Assembly (NCBI GenBank): GCA_023268875.1
Contig: JALRKL010000088.1
Span: 1-40,151, forward strand
Direction of reading: 5' to 3'
Source of the DNA: Bacteroidia bacterium
GTDB taxonomy: Bacteria > Bacteroidota > Bacteroidia > NS11-12g > UBA955
Length of the DNA stretch: 40,151 bases
Positions 8,784-18,918 of the stretch are shown here, in pieces (the first letter of the stretch is position 1; each line of letters opens with the position of its first letter). A program made the translations under genes and the position numbers. The notes under the pieces are model-generated. The model made no database searches. It had not been told where the DNA came from and saw only the letters and a program-made list of their open reading frames with translations.

Positions 8784-10046
8784 ATGAAGAAGAAACATAT
8801 AATCGTAGTATCACTAATTGCCGTTGTCGTATTAATAGTATTGGCCTCTATTTTCAAGGGTGGCAAAAAAGACATAGAGGTAGTTACTCAAAAAGTTGGC
8901 CGGAAAAATATTACCGAAATTGTAACGGTTACGGGAAAAATACAACCCAAACGTGAGGTAAAAATAAGTCCAGACGTTAGTGGGGAAATCACAGAAATGT
9001 ATGTATCTGAGGGAGACTCGGTTCAAAAAGGCCAGTTATTGTTGACTGTTAACCCGGAGATTTACATTACCACAGTGAATCAGCTGAAGGCCAATTTGGA
9101 TAATGCCAAAGCAAGCTTGGCTTCGGCTGAAGCACAAGAGATACGTGCTAAAAACAACTTCAACTTAGGCAAGGATTTATTCAAACGGCAGGAACAACTA
9201 TACAAAGAGAATGTAATTAGTTTACAAGAATTCGAAAATGCCAAAATGCAATTTCAACAACAGCAAACTGAGGTTGTGGTTGCTGAGAAGACGCGGATGT
9301 CTGCCGTATTCAATGTGAAAAGTTTAGAAGCCCGATTAGAGGAAGGTCAAAAAACATTGGGTAGAACCCGTATAACCGCCCCTCAGAGTGGAATTGTTAC
9401 CCAATTGAACAGCGAAAAGGGAGAACGTGTTGTGGGTACCGCTCAAATGGCGGGAACAGAAATTATGCGAATTAGCAACCTCAATGAAATGGAAGTAGAG
9501 GTTCAAATCAATGAAAACGATATTGTACGCGTACATCTAAACGACGAAGCAGATATCCGAGTAGATGCTTACCCAGAACGTATCTTCAAAGGTATCGTTA
9601 CTGAAATTGCTAATTCCGCCAAATTCAATGTGGCGCAAAACATGAACGAACAAGTTACTAATTATACAGTTAAGGTATTAATTTTAGAAGAAAGTTATCG
9701 TGATTTGATTTCCCAAAATAGGCCACAACCCTTTCTACCCGGTATGACCGCCTCAGCCGATATCAAAACCGAAATTCGCAATAATGTGCTATCGGTTCCA
9801 ATTGCGGCCGTAACATCTAGAAATCCTAAAAAATCAGAAACAAGCAGCCTACAAAACTCCACCTGGGTATTTGTTTACAATTCGGGCAAAGCGAAAGCCG
9901 TTGAGATAAAAACAGGCATACAAGACATCGATTATTTCGAAGTAATATCGGGATTAAAGGAAGGCGACGAAATCGTAACTGAGCCAGGTATGGCGATAGC
10001 TAAAACCTTAATTGACGGTTCGGGAATCAAAAAACAAGAGAATTAG
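8784..10046 (+). CDS. HlyD/MacA-type periplasmic adaptor subunit
   Basis: 420 aa, N-terminal TM, biotinyl-lipoyl halves (GKIQPKREVKISPDVSGEITEMYVSEGDSVQKGQLLLTV / RTRITAPQSGIVTQLNSEKGERVVG) around a coiled coil. Confidence 0.92.
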   Translation: MKKKHIIVVSLIAVVVLIVLASIFKGGKKDIEVVTQKVGRKNITEIVTVTGKIQPKREVKISPDVSGEITEMYVSEGDSVQKGQLLLTVNPEIYITTVNQLKANLDNAKASLASAEAQEIRAKNNFNLGKDLFKRQEQLYKENVISLQEFENAKMQFQQQQTEVVVAEKTRMSAVFNVKSLEARLEEGQKTLGRTRITAPQSGIVTQLNSEKGERVVGTAQMAGTEIMRISNLNEMEVEVQINENDIVRVHLNDEADIRVDAYPERIFKGIVTEIANSAKFNVAQNMNEQVTNYTVKVLILEESYRDLISQNRPQPFLPGMTASADIKTEIRNNVLSVPIAAVTSRNPKKSETSSLQNSTWVFVYNSGKAKAVEIKTGIQDIDYFEVISGLKEGDEIVTEPGMAIAKTLIDGSGIKKQEN

Positions 10047-10231
10047 CCACCAAAATATTTGGAGTTTTTCTGTTTAGATTCTTTCTCTTTTTTGTGATAC
10101 TGTTTCAGAAAAAAATAAACCGCTGTAAAAACGATCACGGATATAATTATTTCGTAGATAAATACTTCGCCCTTGAATGCATTCAAAGAGGCTTCGGTTG
10201 TATCAGAATTCATGATACAAAATAACAACAA
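10043..10231 (-). CDS. Hypothetical small single-TM protein
   Basis: 62 aa ORF with one TM (IYEIIISVIVFTAVYFFLKQY) and Lys/Glu-rich tail; its stop overlaps the stop of the HlyD gene (TTAG). Confidence 0.5.
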   Translation of the reverse strand: MLLFCIMNSDTTEASLNAFKGEVFIYEIIISVIVFTAVYFFLKQYHKKEKESKQKNSKYFGG

Positions 10232-10272
10232 AAACTCAGTATTTCGCCCAATTTATGTGTAAATTGCGGTAT

Positions 10273-11640
10273 ATGTCAAGTAAGAGTTATATAGAATCCA
10301 ACCGAGAGCGTTTTTTAGACGAATTATTCCAGTTATTGCGTATTCCAAGCATTAGCGCAGATTCTGCTTATGCTGCGGATGTGCGTAAATGTGCAGAAAC
10401 CGTTGCTGAATTTCTGACAGAAGCAGGTGCAGATAATGTAGTACTTGAAGAAACGGCGGGGTATCCAATCGTTTACGGAGAAAAAATCATCAATCCCGAG
10501 CTTCCTACCGTTTTGGTGTATGGGCATTACGATGTACAACCAAGCGTCCCTAACGAACTTTGGAACACGCCTCCATTTGAACCAACTATAAAAGACGGCA
10601 AAATATACGCGCGTGGTGCTTGCGATGATAAAGGTCAAATGTTTATGCATGTTAAAGCCTTTGAATCTATGATGCAAACCCAAGAGTTAGCTTGTAATGT
10701 CAAATTTATGATTGAAGGAGAAGAGGAAGTGGGTAGCAATAACCTAGGAACCTATTGTAAATCAAACAAGGACAAACTAAAGGCGGATGTAATTCTAATT
10801 TCCGATACTTCAATGTTGGCCAATGATTTGCCGAGTATTGACGTTGGACTTCGTGGATTAAGTTACGTAGAAGTAGAAGTTACGGGTCCAAATATCGATT
10901 TACACAGCGGCGTTTACGGCGGTGCTGTAGCCAATCCGATAAATGTGTTGTGTGAAATGATAGCCCAAATGAAAGACGATAAAAACCATATTACAATTCC
11001 CGGTTTTTATGATGATGTAGTGATCGTTTCTGATTCCGATCGCGCGGCCATGGCCCAGACCCCGTTTGATTTAGATGCGTATAAAAAGCATCTAGATATT
11101 GAAGATGTTATGGGAGAAGAAGGTTATTCGACAATTGAAAGAACCGGCATAAGACCAACCTTAGATGTAAACGGCATCTGGGGAGGATATATCGGAGAAG
11201 GGGCTAAAACAGTATTACCCTCAAAAGCCTATGCTAAGATTTCCATGCGTCTTGTACCCAATCAATCCTCCGAGAAAATCACCAAAATCTTTACTGAATA
11301 CTTCGAATCTATAGCTCCCAAGGGAGTTCGCGTTAAGGTTACCCCACATCATGGTGGTGAGCCCGTGGTAACGCCTACCGATAGCGTACCATTCAAAGCA
11401 GCTGCTGCCGCTATGAAAGACACATTCGGTAAAGAACCAATTCCAACACGCGGCGGAGGAAGTATTCCTATTGTTGCCCTATTTGAAAAGGAATTAGAGA
11501 CAAAAACGGTTTTGATGGGATTTGGTTTGGATAGCGATGCCATACACTCCCCCAATGAGCATTACGGTGTATTCAACTATTTCCGTGGTATTGAGACCAT
11601 ACCAAGATTCTTCCACCATTTCGCGGAAATGAATAAATAA
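10273..11640 (+). CDS. M20-family dipeptidase/peptidase
   Basis: VLVYGHYDVQP, ARGACDDKGQ, MIEGEEEVGS, GGGSIPIV metallopeptidase motifs; start taken at internal ATG (MSSKSYIES) of ORF 10255..11640. Confidence 0.92.
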   Translation: MSSKSYIESNRERFLDELFQLLRIPSISADSAYAADVRKCAETVAEFLTEAGADNVVLEETAGYPIVYGEKIINPELPTVLVYGHYDVQPSVPNELWNTPPFEPTIKDGKIYARGACDDKGQMFMHVKAFESMMQTQELACNVKFMIEGEEEVGSNNLGTYCKSNKDKLKADVILISDTSMLANDLPSIDVGLRGLSYVEVEVTGPNIDLHSGVYGGAVANPINVLCEMIAQMKDDKNHITIPGFYDDVVIVSDSDRAAMAQTPFDLDAYKKHLDIEDVMGEEGYSTIERTGIRPTLDVNGIWGGYIGEGAKTVLPSKAYAKISMRLVPNQSSEKITKIFTEYFESIAPKGVRVKVTPHHGGEPVVTPTDSVPFKAAAAAMKDTFGKEPIPTRGGGSIPIVALFEKELETKTVLMGFGLDSDAIHSPNEHYGVFNYFRGIETIPRFFHHFAEMNK

Positions 11641-11643
11641 TCT

Positions 11644-13866
11644 ATGGCGCTGCTCGACGGTGAAGTTTACGAAGCATATCGGAACGAATTATTAAACAAG
11701 TACCGTTTACTTCTCAGAACCCTGAGTGGTAAGGTTTCAAAAGATAAAATTAAGTTGGTTCGAGAAGCGTTTGATTACGCCGCTCGGGCCCATGAAGGAA
11801 CCGTAAGAAAAAGCGGCGAACCTTACATTTTCCACCCCTTGGCGGTAGCACAAATCGCTGCCGCCGAATTAGGATTAGGAGCTACCTCTGTCATTTGTGC
11901 GCTACTACACGATGTTGTGGAGGATACGGAAATTACCCTTGAGGATATAGAGCGAAAATTCGGATTAAAAGTAGCAAATATCATTGGTGGACTCACCAAG
12001 ATATCGGTAGTTTTTGAGACCGTCGACAACGACGCTAGCATACAAGCAGAAAACTTCAAAAAAATGCTTCTCACGTTGGGAGAAGACCTTAGGGTAATAC
12101 TGATAAAATTATGCGACCGGCTGCATAATATGCGCACCCTCGGATCGGTTCCTGAAAAAACAAAACTGAAGATCGCATCCGAAACCATGTTTATCTATGC
12201 ACCACTCGCGCATCGATTGGGTTTAAACGCGGTAAAAATCGAAATGGAGGATTTGGCTTTAAAGTATACAGATGCCATCGCCTATCGTTCCATTTCAGAT
12301 AAAATAAGCGAAACGAAACAGTCGCGACAGAGATACATAAGAGAGTTCATCGAACCTTTAAACGATGAATTAGAAAAATCCGGACTGAATATAGCAGAAA
12401 TCAAAGGCAGACCCAAAAGTATTTACAGTATTCACCGTAAAATGATTACCCAAGATATTCCCTTTGAGGAAGTCTATGATGCCTTCGCTATTCGAGTAAT
12501 TCTAGATACAGAAATACAAAATGAAAAGTCTGATTGCTGGCGTGTTTACAGTATTATTACCGATAAATACAGACCTCATCAAGGCAGATTGAGAGATTGG
12601 CTCAGTCGTCCTAAAAATAACGGTTACTCTGCGTTGCATACTACGGTTCTAGGTCCAAAAGGTCGCTGGGTTGAAATACAAATTCGGTCAAAACGTATGG
12701 ATGCCATTGCTGAGCGTGGTTTAGCGGCTCATTGGCGCTATAAAGCTCAAAAAGGCGAGAACTCGATTACGCCCCAAGACGATGCATTTGAGAATTGGTT
12801 AAATGCCGTAAAAGAAACACTCGAAAACAACGATTTAACCGCGATGGATCTGGTTAATGAGTTTAAATACTCTTTGCTAGGAGAAGAGATTTACGTATTC
12901 ACTCCAAAAGGAGAAGTGAAATCAATGCCCGTTGGATCGGTAGCGTTGGATTTTGGATTTGCCATTCATACAGAAGTAGGACTCACTACCATTGGCGCAA
13001 AAGTCAATAATAAATTAGTCCCAATTGGACATGAGCTAAAAAATGGTGACATCGTAGAAATTTTAACTACACAAAAATATCGGGCTGGTGTTCAGTGGTT
13101 GGATGTGGTTAAAACAGGTCGCGCACGAACAAAAATCAGAGAGTTTTTACGGGATGAAAAAACGAAATTAGCCGGTAGAGGAAAAACCATCATGGAACGT
13201 ATGTTTCAAAAACATGAGGTAACATTTACAGACCGCAATATACAGTTACTCTATAAGCACTATCAATATCAAAGCGCAAGCGAATTTTTCCATGCCGTTG
13301 CTACTGGCAAAATCGGAATGACTAGGGAAGTTTTATTTGATATTCTCTTTAATAAGGAGAACACCGCAGAAATCCCTACAAAAAAAGAACGCAAAAAAAG
13401 CGCTGGACAAATTATATTTGGTGAAGATTATGAAATGCCCTATTCGCTGGCACAATGTTGCAATCCTTTACCAGGTGAACCTATTTTTGGTTTCGTAACC
13501 GTAGGCGATGGAGTAAGAATACATAGAACCACATGTCCGAATGCCTCTAAATTAATGAGTCAATATGGCTATCGCATCATACCTGCTAGCTGGCAGGCGG
13601 GATATAATAATGCATTTGATGCTCAAATATCAGTGCGAGGCATAGACGATGTTGGAATTGTTAGCCGCATTACCGACATCATATCAAAGGATTTACAAGT
13701 AAATATGAAAAGCATCAATATTCGTGCTAATTCAGATGGTACTTTCGGTGGAGAAATAGAAGTGATGGTTAATAATTCTGAAGATTTAAAAGAATTGGTA
13801 ACTCGAATCAAAAGCACCCATAAATATATTGAGGTTGAGCGAATAGAATCACTCAACCTCAATTAA
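11644..13866 (+). CDS. RelA/SpoT-family bifunctional (p)ppGpp synthetase/hydrolase
   Basis: 740 aa; HD domain (LLHDVVEDTEITLEDIERKFG), synthetase domain (KGRPKSIYSIHRKM, NGYSALHTTVLGP), TGS (EIYVFTPKGEVKSMPVGSVALDFGFAIHTEVG) and C-terminal ACT domain. Confidence 0.95.
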   Translation: MALLDGEVYEAYRNELLNKYRLLLRTLSGKVSKDKIKLVREAFDYAARAHEGTVRKSGEPYIFHPLAVAQIAAAELGLGATSVICALLHDVVEDTEITLEDIERKFGLKVANIIGGLTKISVVFETVDNDASIQAENFKKMLLTLGEDLRVILIKLCDRLHNMRTLGSVPEKTKLKIASETMFIYAPLAHRLGLNAVKIEMEDLALKYTDAIAYRSISDKISETKQSRQRYIREFIEPLNDELEKSGLNIAEIKGRPKSIYSIHRKMITQDIPFEEVYDAFAIRVILDTEIQNEKSDCWRVYSIITDKYRPHQGRLRDWLSRPKNNGYSALHTTVLGPKGRWVEIQIRSKRMDAIAERGLAAHWRYKAQKGENSITPQDDAFENWLNAVKETLENNDLTAMDLVNEFKYSLLGEEIYVFTPKGEVKSMPVGSVALDFGFAIHTEVGLTTIGAKVNNKLVPIGHELKNGDIVEILTTQKYRAGVQWLDVVKTGRARTKIREFLRDEKTKLAGRGKTIMERMFQKHEVTFTDRNIQLLYKHYQYQSASEFFHAVATGKIGMTREVLFDILFNKENTAEIPTKKERKKSAGQIIFGEDYEMPYSLAQCCNPLPGEPIFGFVTVGDGVRIHRTTCPNASKLMSQYGYRIIPASWQAGYNNAFDAQISVRGIDDVGIVSRITDIISKDLQVNMKSINIRANSDGTFGGEIEVMVNNSEDLKELVTRIKSTHKYIEVERIESLNLN

Positions 13867-13885
13867 AAGAGGAAAATTAATCTAA

Positions 13886-14767
13886 TTAAGCACCCTCTAG
13901 TGCAGCAACACCACCCACGATTTCAGAGATCTCACGAGTAATAGCCGCTTGACGGGCTTGGTTGTATGCCAAACGCAAGGCACCAAGTAGTTCTCCAGCG
14001 TTTTCTGTAGCTTTATCCATCGCCACCATTCTCGCTCCATGTTCTGACGCTAGTGAATCTAACATTGCGCGATACACTTGCGTTTTTAATGATCTAGGAA
14101 TAAGATCCTCAAGTATGGCTACCTTAGAAGGCTCAAATAAGTAATCACTCGAAACCTGTTTAGATTGCTCCGTTTTAGATGCAATCGGCAATACTGTCTC
14201 ATTGGAGAGTATTTGGGTTGCCGCATTCTTGAATTGGTTGTAAACAACCTCAATTTTATCGATGCTACCTGATTTAAAACGATTAATTAAGGAATTAGTA
14301 AAATCAAAAGCCTTATCAGAATTCAAATCAATTAAAAGATTTTGATATTCCGTGTTTACCGCATAGCCCAATCGCTTTAGGGTTTCTCCAGCTTTCTTTC
14401 CAATGCAGAGGATTTCTACATTACCTGATTTTACCAAATCTTTGTATTCATTTTCTAACAATTGACGTGTGCGCTTAGCCACATTCGCATTGAATGCACC
14501 ACACAAGCCGCGATCACTAGATATAACTACTAAGCAAACTTTCTTGATTTCGCGTTCATCAAAATATACTGCCAAACGATCGTCATCTGCACTTTCTTGA
14601 AGATTCGACATGATGCCTTGTAACTTCAGCGCATAGGGACGCATACGCACGATTGCGTCACTCGCCTTTCTCAATTTTGTAGCACTTACCAACTTCATAG
14701 CTTTGGTAATTTGCTGCGTACTGATGGTTGACGATATACGAGCGCGTATTTCCTTTTGATTTGACAT
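13886..14767 (-). CDS. atpG: F1Fo ATP synthase gamma subunit
   Basis: RISSTISTQQITKAMKLVSATKLRKA and C-term LRLAYNQARQAAITREISEIVGGVAAL. Confidence 0.97.
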   Translation of the reverse strand: MSNQKEIRARISSTISTQQITKAMKLVSATKLRKASDAIVRMRPYALKLQGIMSNLQESADDDRLAVYFDEREIKKVCLVVISSDRGLCGAFNANVAKRTRQLLENEYKDLVKSGNVEILCIGKKAGETLKRLGYAVNTEYQNLLIDLNSDKAFDFTNSLINRFKSGSIDKIEVVYNQFKNAATQILSNETVLPIASKTEQSKQVSSDYLFEPSKVAILEDLIPRSLKTQVYRAMLDSLASEHGARMVAMDKATENAGELLGALRLAYNQARQAAITREISEIVGGVAALEGA

Positions 14768-14777
14768 TATTTAGAGA

Positions 14778-16358
14778 TTAAGCGGTATAGTTCTTAGAAA
14801 TTTCTTCTCCAGCAGCTTCCAAAACGCTCATCACATTTTCATCAATTTTACCTGATTTCAATGTATTTAATACGTCTTTGTGTTTCTGGTCGAGATAGGA
14901 AACAAAAGCTTCTTCAAATTCACGAACCTTGTTTACTGGGATGTTTCTAAGTTTATTCTTAGTTCCCAAGTAAATCATCGCAATTTGATTCTCAACAGTC
15001 TGAGGCGAGAACTGTGCTTGCTTCAACATTTCTACGTTGCGCGCACCTTTCTCCAATACAGATTTAGTTGCTGCATCAAGATCCGATCCGAATTTGGCAA
15101 AGGCTTCTAACTCTCTATATTGAGCCTGATCGAGTTTAAGCGTACCCGCTACTTTCTTCATAGACTTAATCTGGGCATTACCTCCCACACGTGATACCGA
15201 AATACCCACGTTGATAGCAGGACGAACCCCTGAGTTAAATAAGTTTGATTCCAAGAAAATCTGACCATCGGTGATAGAAATCACGTTGGTAGGAATATAA
15301 GCCGATACGTCACCTGCTTGTGTTTCAATAATAGGCAATGCGGTAAGTGATCCACCTCCTTTTACCTTACCTGCTAATGAAGGAGGTAAATCGTTCATTT
15401 TGGAAGTAATTTCATCGTTAGAATTCAACTTACATGCACGTTCCAAAATACGGCTGTGCAAGTAGAATACATCACCTGGATATGCTTCACGTCCTGGAGG
15501 ACGACGTAACAACAAAGAAACCTCACGATACGCTACTGCTTGCTTCGACAAATCGTCATAAACAACCAATGCAGGCAACCCTAAATCGCGGAAATACTCA
15601 CCGATCGCACAACCCGACATAGGCGAGAAAAACTGCAATGGAGCGGGAGCAGATGCAGGTGCAGAAACAACCACGGTGTAAGCCATAGCACCGTTTTCTT
15701 CCAACGATTTTACTACTTGCTTAACGGTTGATTCTTTCTGACCGCAGGCAACATATATACAATAGACAGGATTTCCTGCTTCGTAGAATTCTTTTTGATT
15801 GATGATGGTATCGATTGCAATCGCAGTTTTACCTGTCTGACGGTCGCCAATGATTAGCTCACGCTGACCTCTTCCGATTGGAATCATAGCGTCAATTGCC
15901 TTGATACCCGTTTGAAGCGGTTCGGTTACAGGTTCACGAAACAACACACCAGGAGCTTTACGCTCAAGTGGCATTTCGTAAAGATCGCCTTCAATAGGAC
16001 CTTTACCATCGATAGGCTCACCCAATGCGTTTACCACACGGCCTAGCATACCATGACCCACCTTAAGACTAGCGATTTTGTTTGTGCGTTTAACTTTATC
16101 TCCTTCTTTGATATCGGTACTGCTACCCATCAAAACCGCACCCACATTATCTTCTTCAAGGTTCAATACTACAGCGCGAACGCCATTTTCGAACTCTACG
16201 AGTTCACCACTTTGAACTCCGAAAAGTCCGTAAATACGGGCAATACCATCTCCAACTTGAAGTACGGTACCTACCTCTTCTAAACTAGCAGCACTGCTGA
16301 AACCAGCGATCTGGTCTTTCAATATGCTGGATACTTCGTCTGGCCTAATGTGTGACAT
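14778..16358 (-). CDS. atpA: F1Fo ATP synthase alpha subunit
   Basis: 526 aa; [17 protein letters not shown]-loop; [43 protein letters not shown]. Confidence 0.98.
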   Translation of the reverse strand: MSHIRPDEVSSILKDQIAGFSSAASLEEVGTVLQVGDGIARIYGLFGVQSGELVEFENGVRAVVLNLEEDNVGAVLMGSSTDIKEGDKVKRTNKIASLKVGHGMLGRVVNALGEPIDGKGPIEGDLYEMPLERKAPGVLFREPVTEPLQTGIKAIDAMIPIGRGQRELIIGDRQTGKTAIAIDTIINQKEFYEAGNPVYCIYVACGQKESTVKQVVKSLEENGAMAYTVVVSAPASAPAPLQFFSPMSGCAIGEYFRDLGLPALVVYDDLSKQAVAYREVSLLLRRPPGREAYPGDVFYLHSRILERACKLNSNDEITSKMNDLPPSLAGKVKGGGSLTALPIIETQAGDVSAYIPTNVISITDGQIFLESNLFNSGVRPAINVGISVSRVGGNAQIKSMKKVAGTLKLDQAQYRELEAFAKFGSDLDAATKSVLEKGARNVEMLKQAQFSPQTVENQIAMIYLGTKNKLRNIPVNKVREFEEAFVSYLDQKHKDVLNTLKSGKIDENVMSVLEAAGEEISKNYTA

Positions 16359-16364
16359 AATTTT

Positions 16365-16904
16365 TTATGCGATTTGAAGTTCTTTTTTTATTTTTTTCAA
16401 TTGTGTTGATACGGTATTATCAAAGATACGACCGTTAAATTCTATGGTAACCCCTCCTAAAATAGCGGGATCTACACGTGTAATGATTTTTACTGTATTG
16501 GCTTGAGTATGTTTTTTTACGTATGCCTCGATATCCGCAACTGTTGTTTTGGATAACTCAACCGCACTTTCCACTTCCACCAAAACAATTTTTTGAGCGT
16601 TATTGTATAATTTCATAAAGCTTTCACCCATAGCCGGAATGTAAGCTTCACGTTTCTTGTCTACCATAAGCGCATACAAACCTTTTGTCAAAGCGTGATG
16701 CTTCGCAAAAATATTGTCTAACGCCTTTTTCTTGGCAGCCATCTTATACATAGGACTTTGTATGAACAACATGAACTCGCGGCTTTCCTGAGAAAGTACG
16801 ATAAGCTCCTCAACATTGTCTTTAACCACATCCAATAGGTTTTCTTCTTGAGCTTTATCAAAAAGAGCTTTGGAATAACGGGCAGCAATACGTTGTTCAG
16901 ACAT
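16365..16904 (-). CDS. atpH: F1Fo ATP synthase delta subunit
   Basis: AARYSKALFDKAQEE N-term; C-term ILGGVTIEFNGRIFDNTVSTQLKKIKKEL. Confidence 0.96.
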   Translation of the reverse strand: MSEQRIAARYSKALFDKAQEENLLDVVKDNVEELIVLSQESREFMLFIQSPMYKMAAKKKALDNIFAKHHALTKGLYALMVDKKREAYIPAMGESFMKLYNNAQKIVLVEVESAVELSKTTVADIEAYVKKHTQANTVKIITRVDPAILGGVTIEFNGRIFDNTVSTQLKKIKKELQIA

Positions 16905-16907
16905 GGT

Positions 16908-17411
16908 TTATGCTTGTGCTTTTTGGGTTAATTCATTTAAGTGATGTGAAATCAATTTCTGCTGTGCCTCATTGTTTGCAAGAGTATCTGCTAACAACTT
17001 TTCTGCAATTTGAACCGAAAAGGATGCAATTTCCTTTTTCAACTCATCCATAGCAGCTGACTTTTGCTTATTGATTTCGTCGCTGGCACGAGACATGATT
17101 TTCTTAGCCTCATCCTCAGCAACCGACTTAGCGTCGCCTACAATTTTCTCTTTCATTTCGCGCGCTTCTTTTAACATAGCATCGCGCTCTTGACGGGCTT
17201 GAGCGAGCAATTGTTCGTTCTCACCTTGTAATTTAGCCATCTCGTTACGCGCTTGTTCAGCTTGCGACAAAGATTGGTTGATACTGTCTTCACGGTCTTT
17301 GATAGAACCTAAAATTGGTCCCCAAGCAAATTTCTTCAGAATGAATAATAGGATACTGAAAGTTACCAGCATCCAAAATACCAAACCTATAGCAGGAGTT
17401 ACTAATTGCAT
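16908..17411 (-). CDS. atpF: F1Fo ATP synthase b subunit
   Basis: N-terminal TM LVFWMLVTFSILLFILKKFAWGPIL followed by long charged helix. Confidence 0.96.
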   Translation of the reverse strand: MQLVTPAIGLVFWMLVTFSILLFILKKFAWGPILGSIKDREDSINQSLSQAEQARNEMAKLQGENEQLLAQARQERDAMLKEAREMKEKIVGDAKSVAEDEAKKIMSRASDEINKQKSAAMDELKKEIASFSVQIAEKLLADTLANNEAQQKLISHHLNELTQKAQA

Positions 17412-17425
17412 TTTTTCGTTTTTTT

Positions 17426-17453
17426 AAAACGGGGGCCAAGGGTTTGGCCCCCG
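17426..17453 (-). terminator. Terminator-like intercistronic hairpin between atpE and atpF
   Basis: Minus strand: CGGGGGCCAA-ACCC-TTGGCCCCCG followed by TTTT; 10-bp perfect stem, 8 GC pairs, 4-nt loop. Confidence 0.75.
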
Positions 17454-17462
17454 AGGGAGTTC

Positions 17463-17741
<279 letters not shown>

Positions 17742-17756
17742 TTAGATTTAGTTTGA

Positions 17757-18908
17757 TTAATGATGTTCTTCAACGGCCATCCCTATGTAAATAGAGGATA
17801 ACAAGGTAAATACAAAAGCCTGAAGGAAAGCTACTAGCAATTCCAACAAACTCATAAACAAGGTAAATGCCACACTCAAAGGACTAACAGCATAACCCAA
17901 ACCCGGATTCATATTACCGAATATGAAAATCAAGCTAAAGAACCCAAGTATGATAATATGTCCAGCAGTGATGTTTGCAAACAAACGCAGCATCAACACG
18001 AAAGGCTTCAGGATTACACCCAAAATTTCAATTGGAATAATGATGATGTACATCCAAACGGGTACATCTGGCATGAAAATATGCTTCCAGTAATATTTGT
18101 TTCCACTTAGCGTTACTGTGATGAACACAACTAACGCCAAAACCATCGTGATTGAGATGTTTCCTGTAACGTTTGCGCCTCCAGGAAAAACTGGAATCAA
18201 ACCAAATAAATTCAAGGTGAAGATAAAGAAGAATATGCTTAGTAATAAATGCATGTATCTGTCAGCGCGCTTGCCAATAGTAGGACGTGCGATGTCATCA
18301 CGCAAAAATAAAATTAATGGTTCTATAAGGTTGTATATGCCTTTCGGTGCCTTACCGGTGTTTTTGGCGTAATGTCTGGCCATTTTCACCACAAGTACCA
18401 TTAAGAATATTGATCCGATTAACATGGCAACTACGTTTTTAGTAAGACTAAAATCATAAATGGCAGCCGTGTTAGATTCATCTTCCCAAGCAATTACACC
18501 TTCGTGGTTCAACTTAAATCCTTCATAAGCCGCATGACCGTGATGAAAATTGAAAGAAGAAAATATACTTACACCATTCTCTTCGGTATACAGTATAACA
18601 GGTAACGGAATAGAAACGGAGTGATCTCCTTCTCCCCACAGATGCCAATCGTGCGCATCTGCGATATGTTCCATAATCATTTTACCTGGATCGAAACCCT
18701 CTTTTTCATCATGCATGTCATGTGCTTGGCCATGCCCATGCTCGGAAGACTCAGAACCCGAGGTTACATGTGATTCAGACGCATCGTGCGTTGTTTCAAT
18801 TGATGTTGCGACAACGTTTTGGCTAAAAAACAGCGAGAAAATCAGGGTAAAGAACAATTTCCCAAACCTCACACTCACATTACAACATTGATTATCAGAC
18901 ATTTGCAT
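17757..18908 (-). CDS. atpB: F1Fo ATP synthase a subunit with N-terminal signal peptide and His-rich extension
   Basis: C-terminal a-subunit core (LRLFANITAGHIIILGFF; LLELLVAFLQAFVFTLLSSIYIGMAVEEHH); N-term FGKLFFTLIFSLFFSQNVVATS then His/Asp-rich region. Confidence 0.96.
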   Translation of the reverse strand: MQMSDNQCCNVSVRFGKLFFTLIFSLFFSQNVVATSIETTHDASESHVTSGSESSEHGHGQAHDMHDEKEGFDPGKMIMEHIADAHDWHLWGEGDHSVSIPLPVILYTEENGVSIFSSFNFHHGHAAYEGFKLNHEGVIAWEDESNTAAIYDFSLTKNVVAMLIGSIFLMVLVVKMARHYAKNTGKAPKGIYNLIEPLILFLRDDIARPTIGKRADRYMHLLLSIFFFIFTLNLFGLIPVFPGGANVTGNISITMVLALVVFITVTLSGNKYYWKHIFMPDVPVWMYIIIIPIEILGVILKPFVLMLRLFANITAGHIIILGFFSLIFIFGNMNPGLGYAVSPLSVAFTLFMSLLELLVAFLQAFVFTLLSSIYIGMAVEEHH

Positions 18909-18918
18909 ACCTATTGGG

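Noticed and set aside
10333-10683. 116-aa antisense ORF inside M20 peptidase gene
   Set aside because: Antisense to a strongly supported enzyme gene; no recognisable domain
11823-12188. 121-aa antisense ORF inside RelA/SpoT gene
   Set aside because: Low-complexity Ser/Phe-rich antisense translation of a well-supported coding gene
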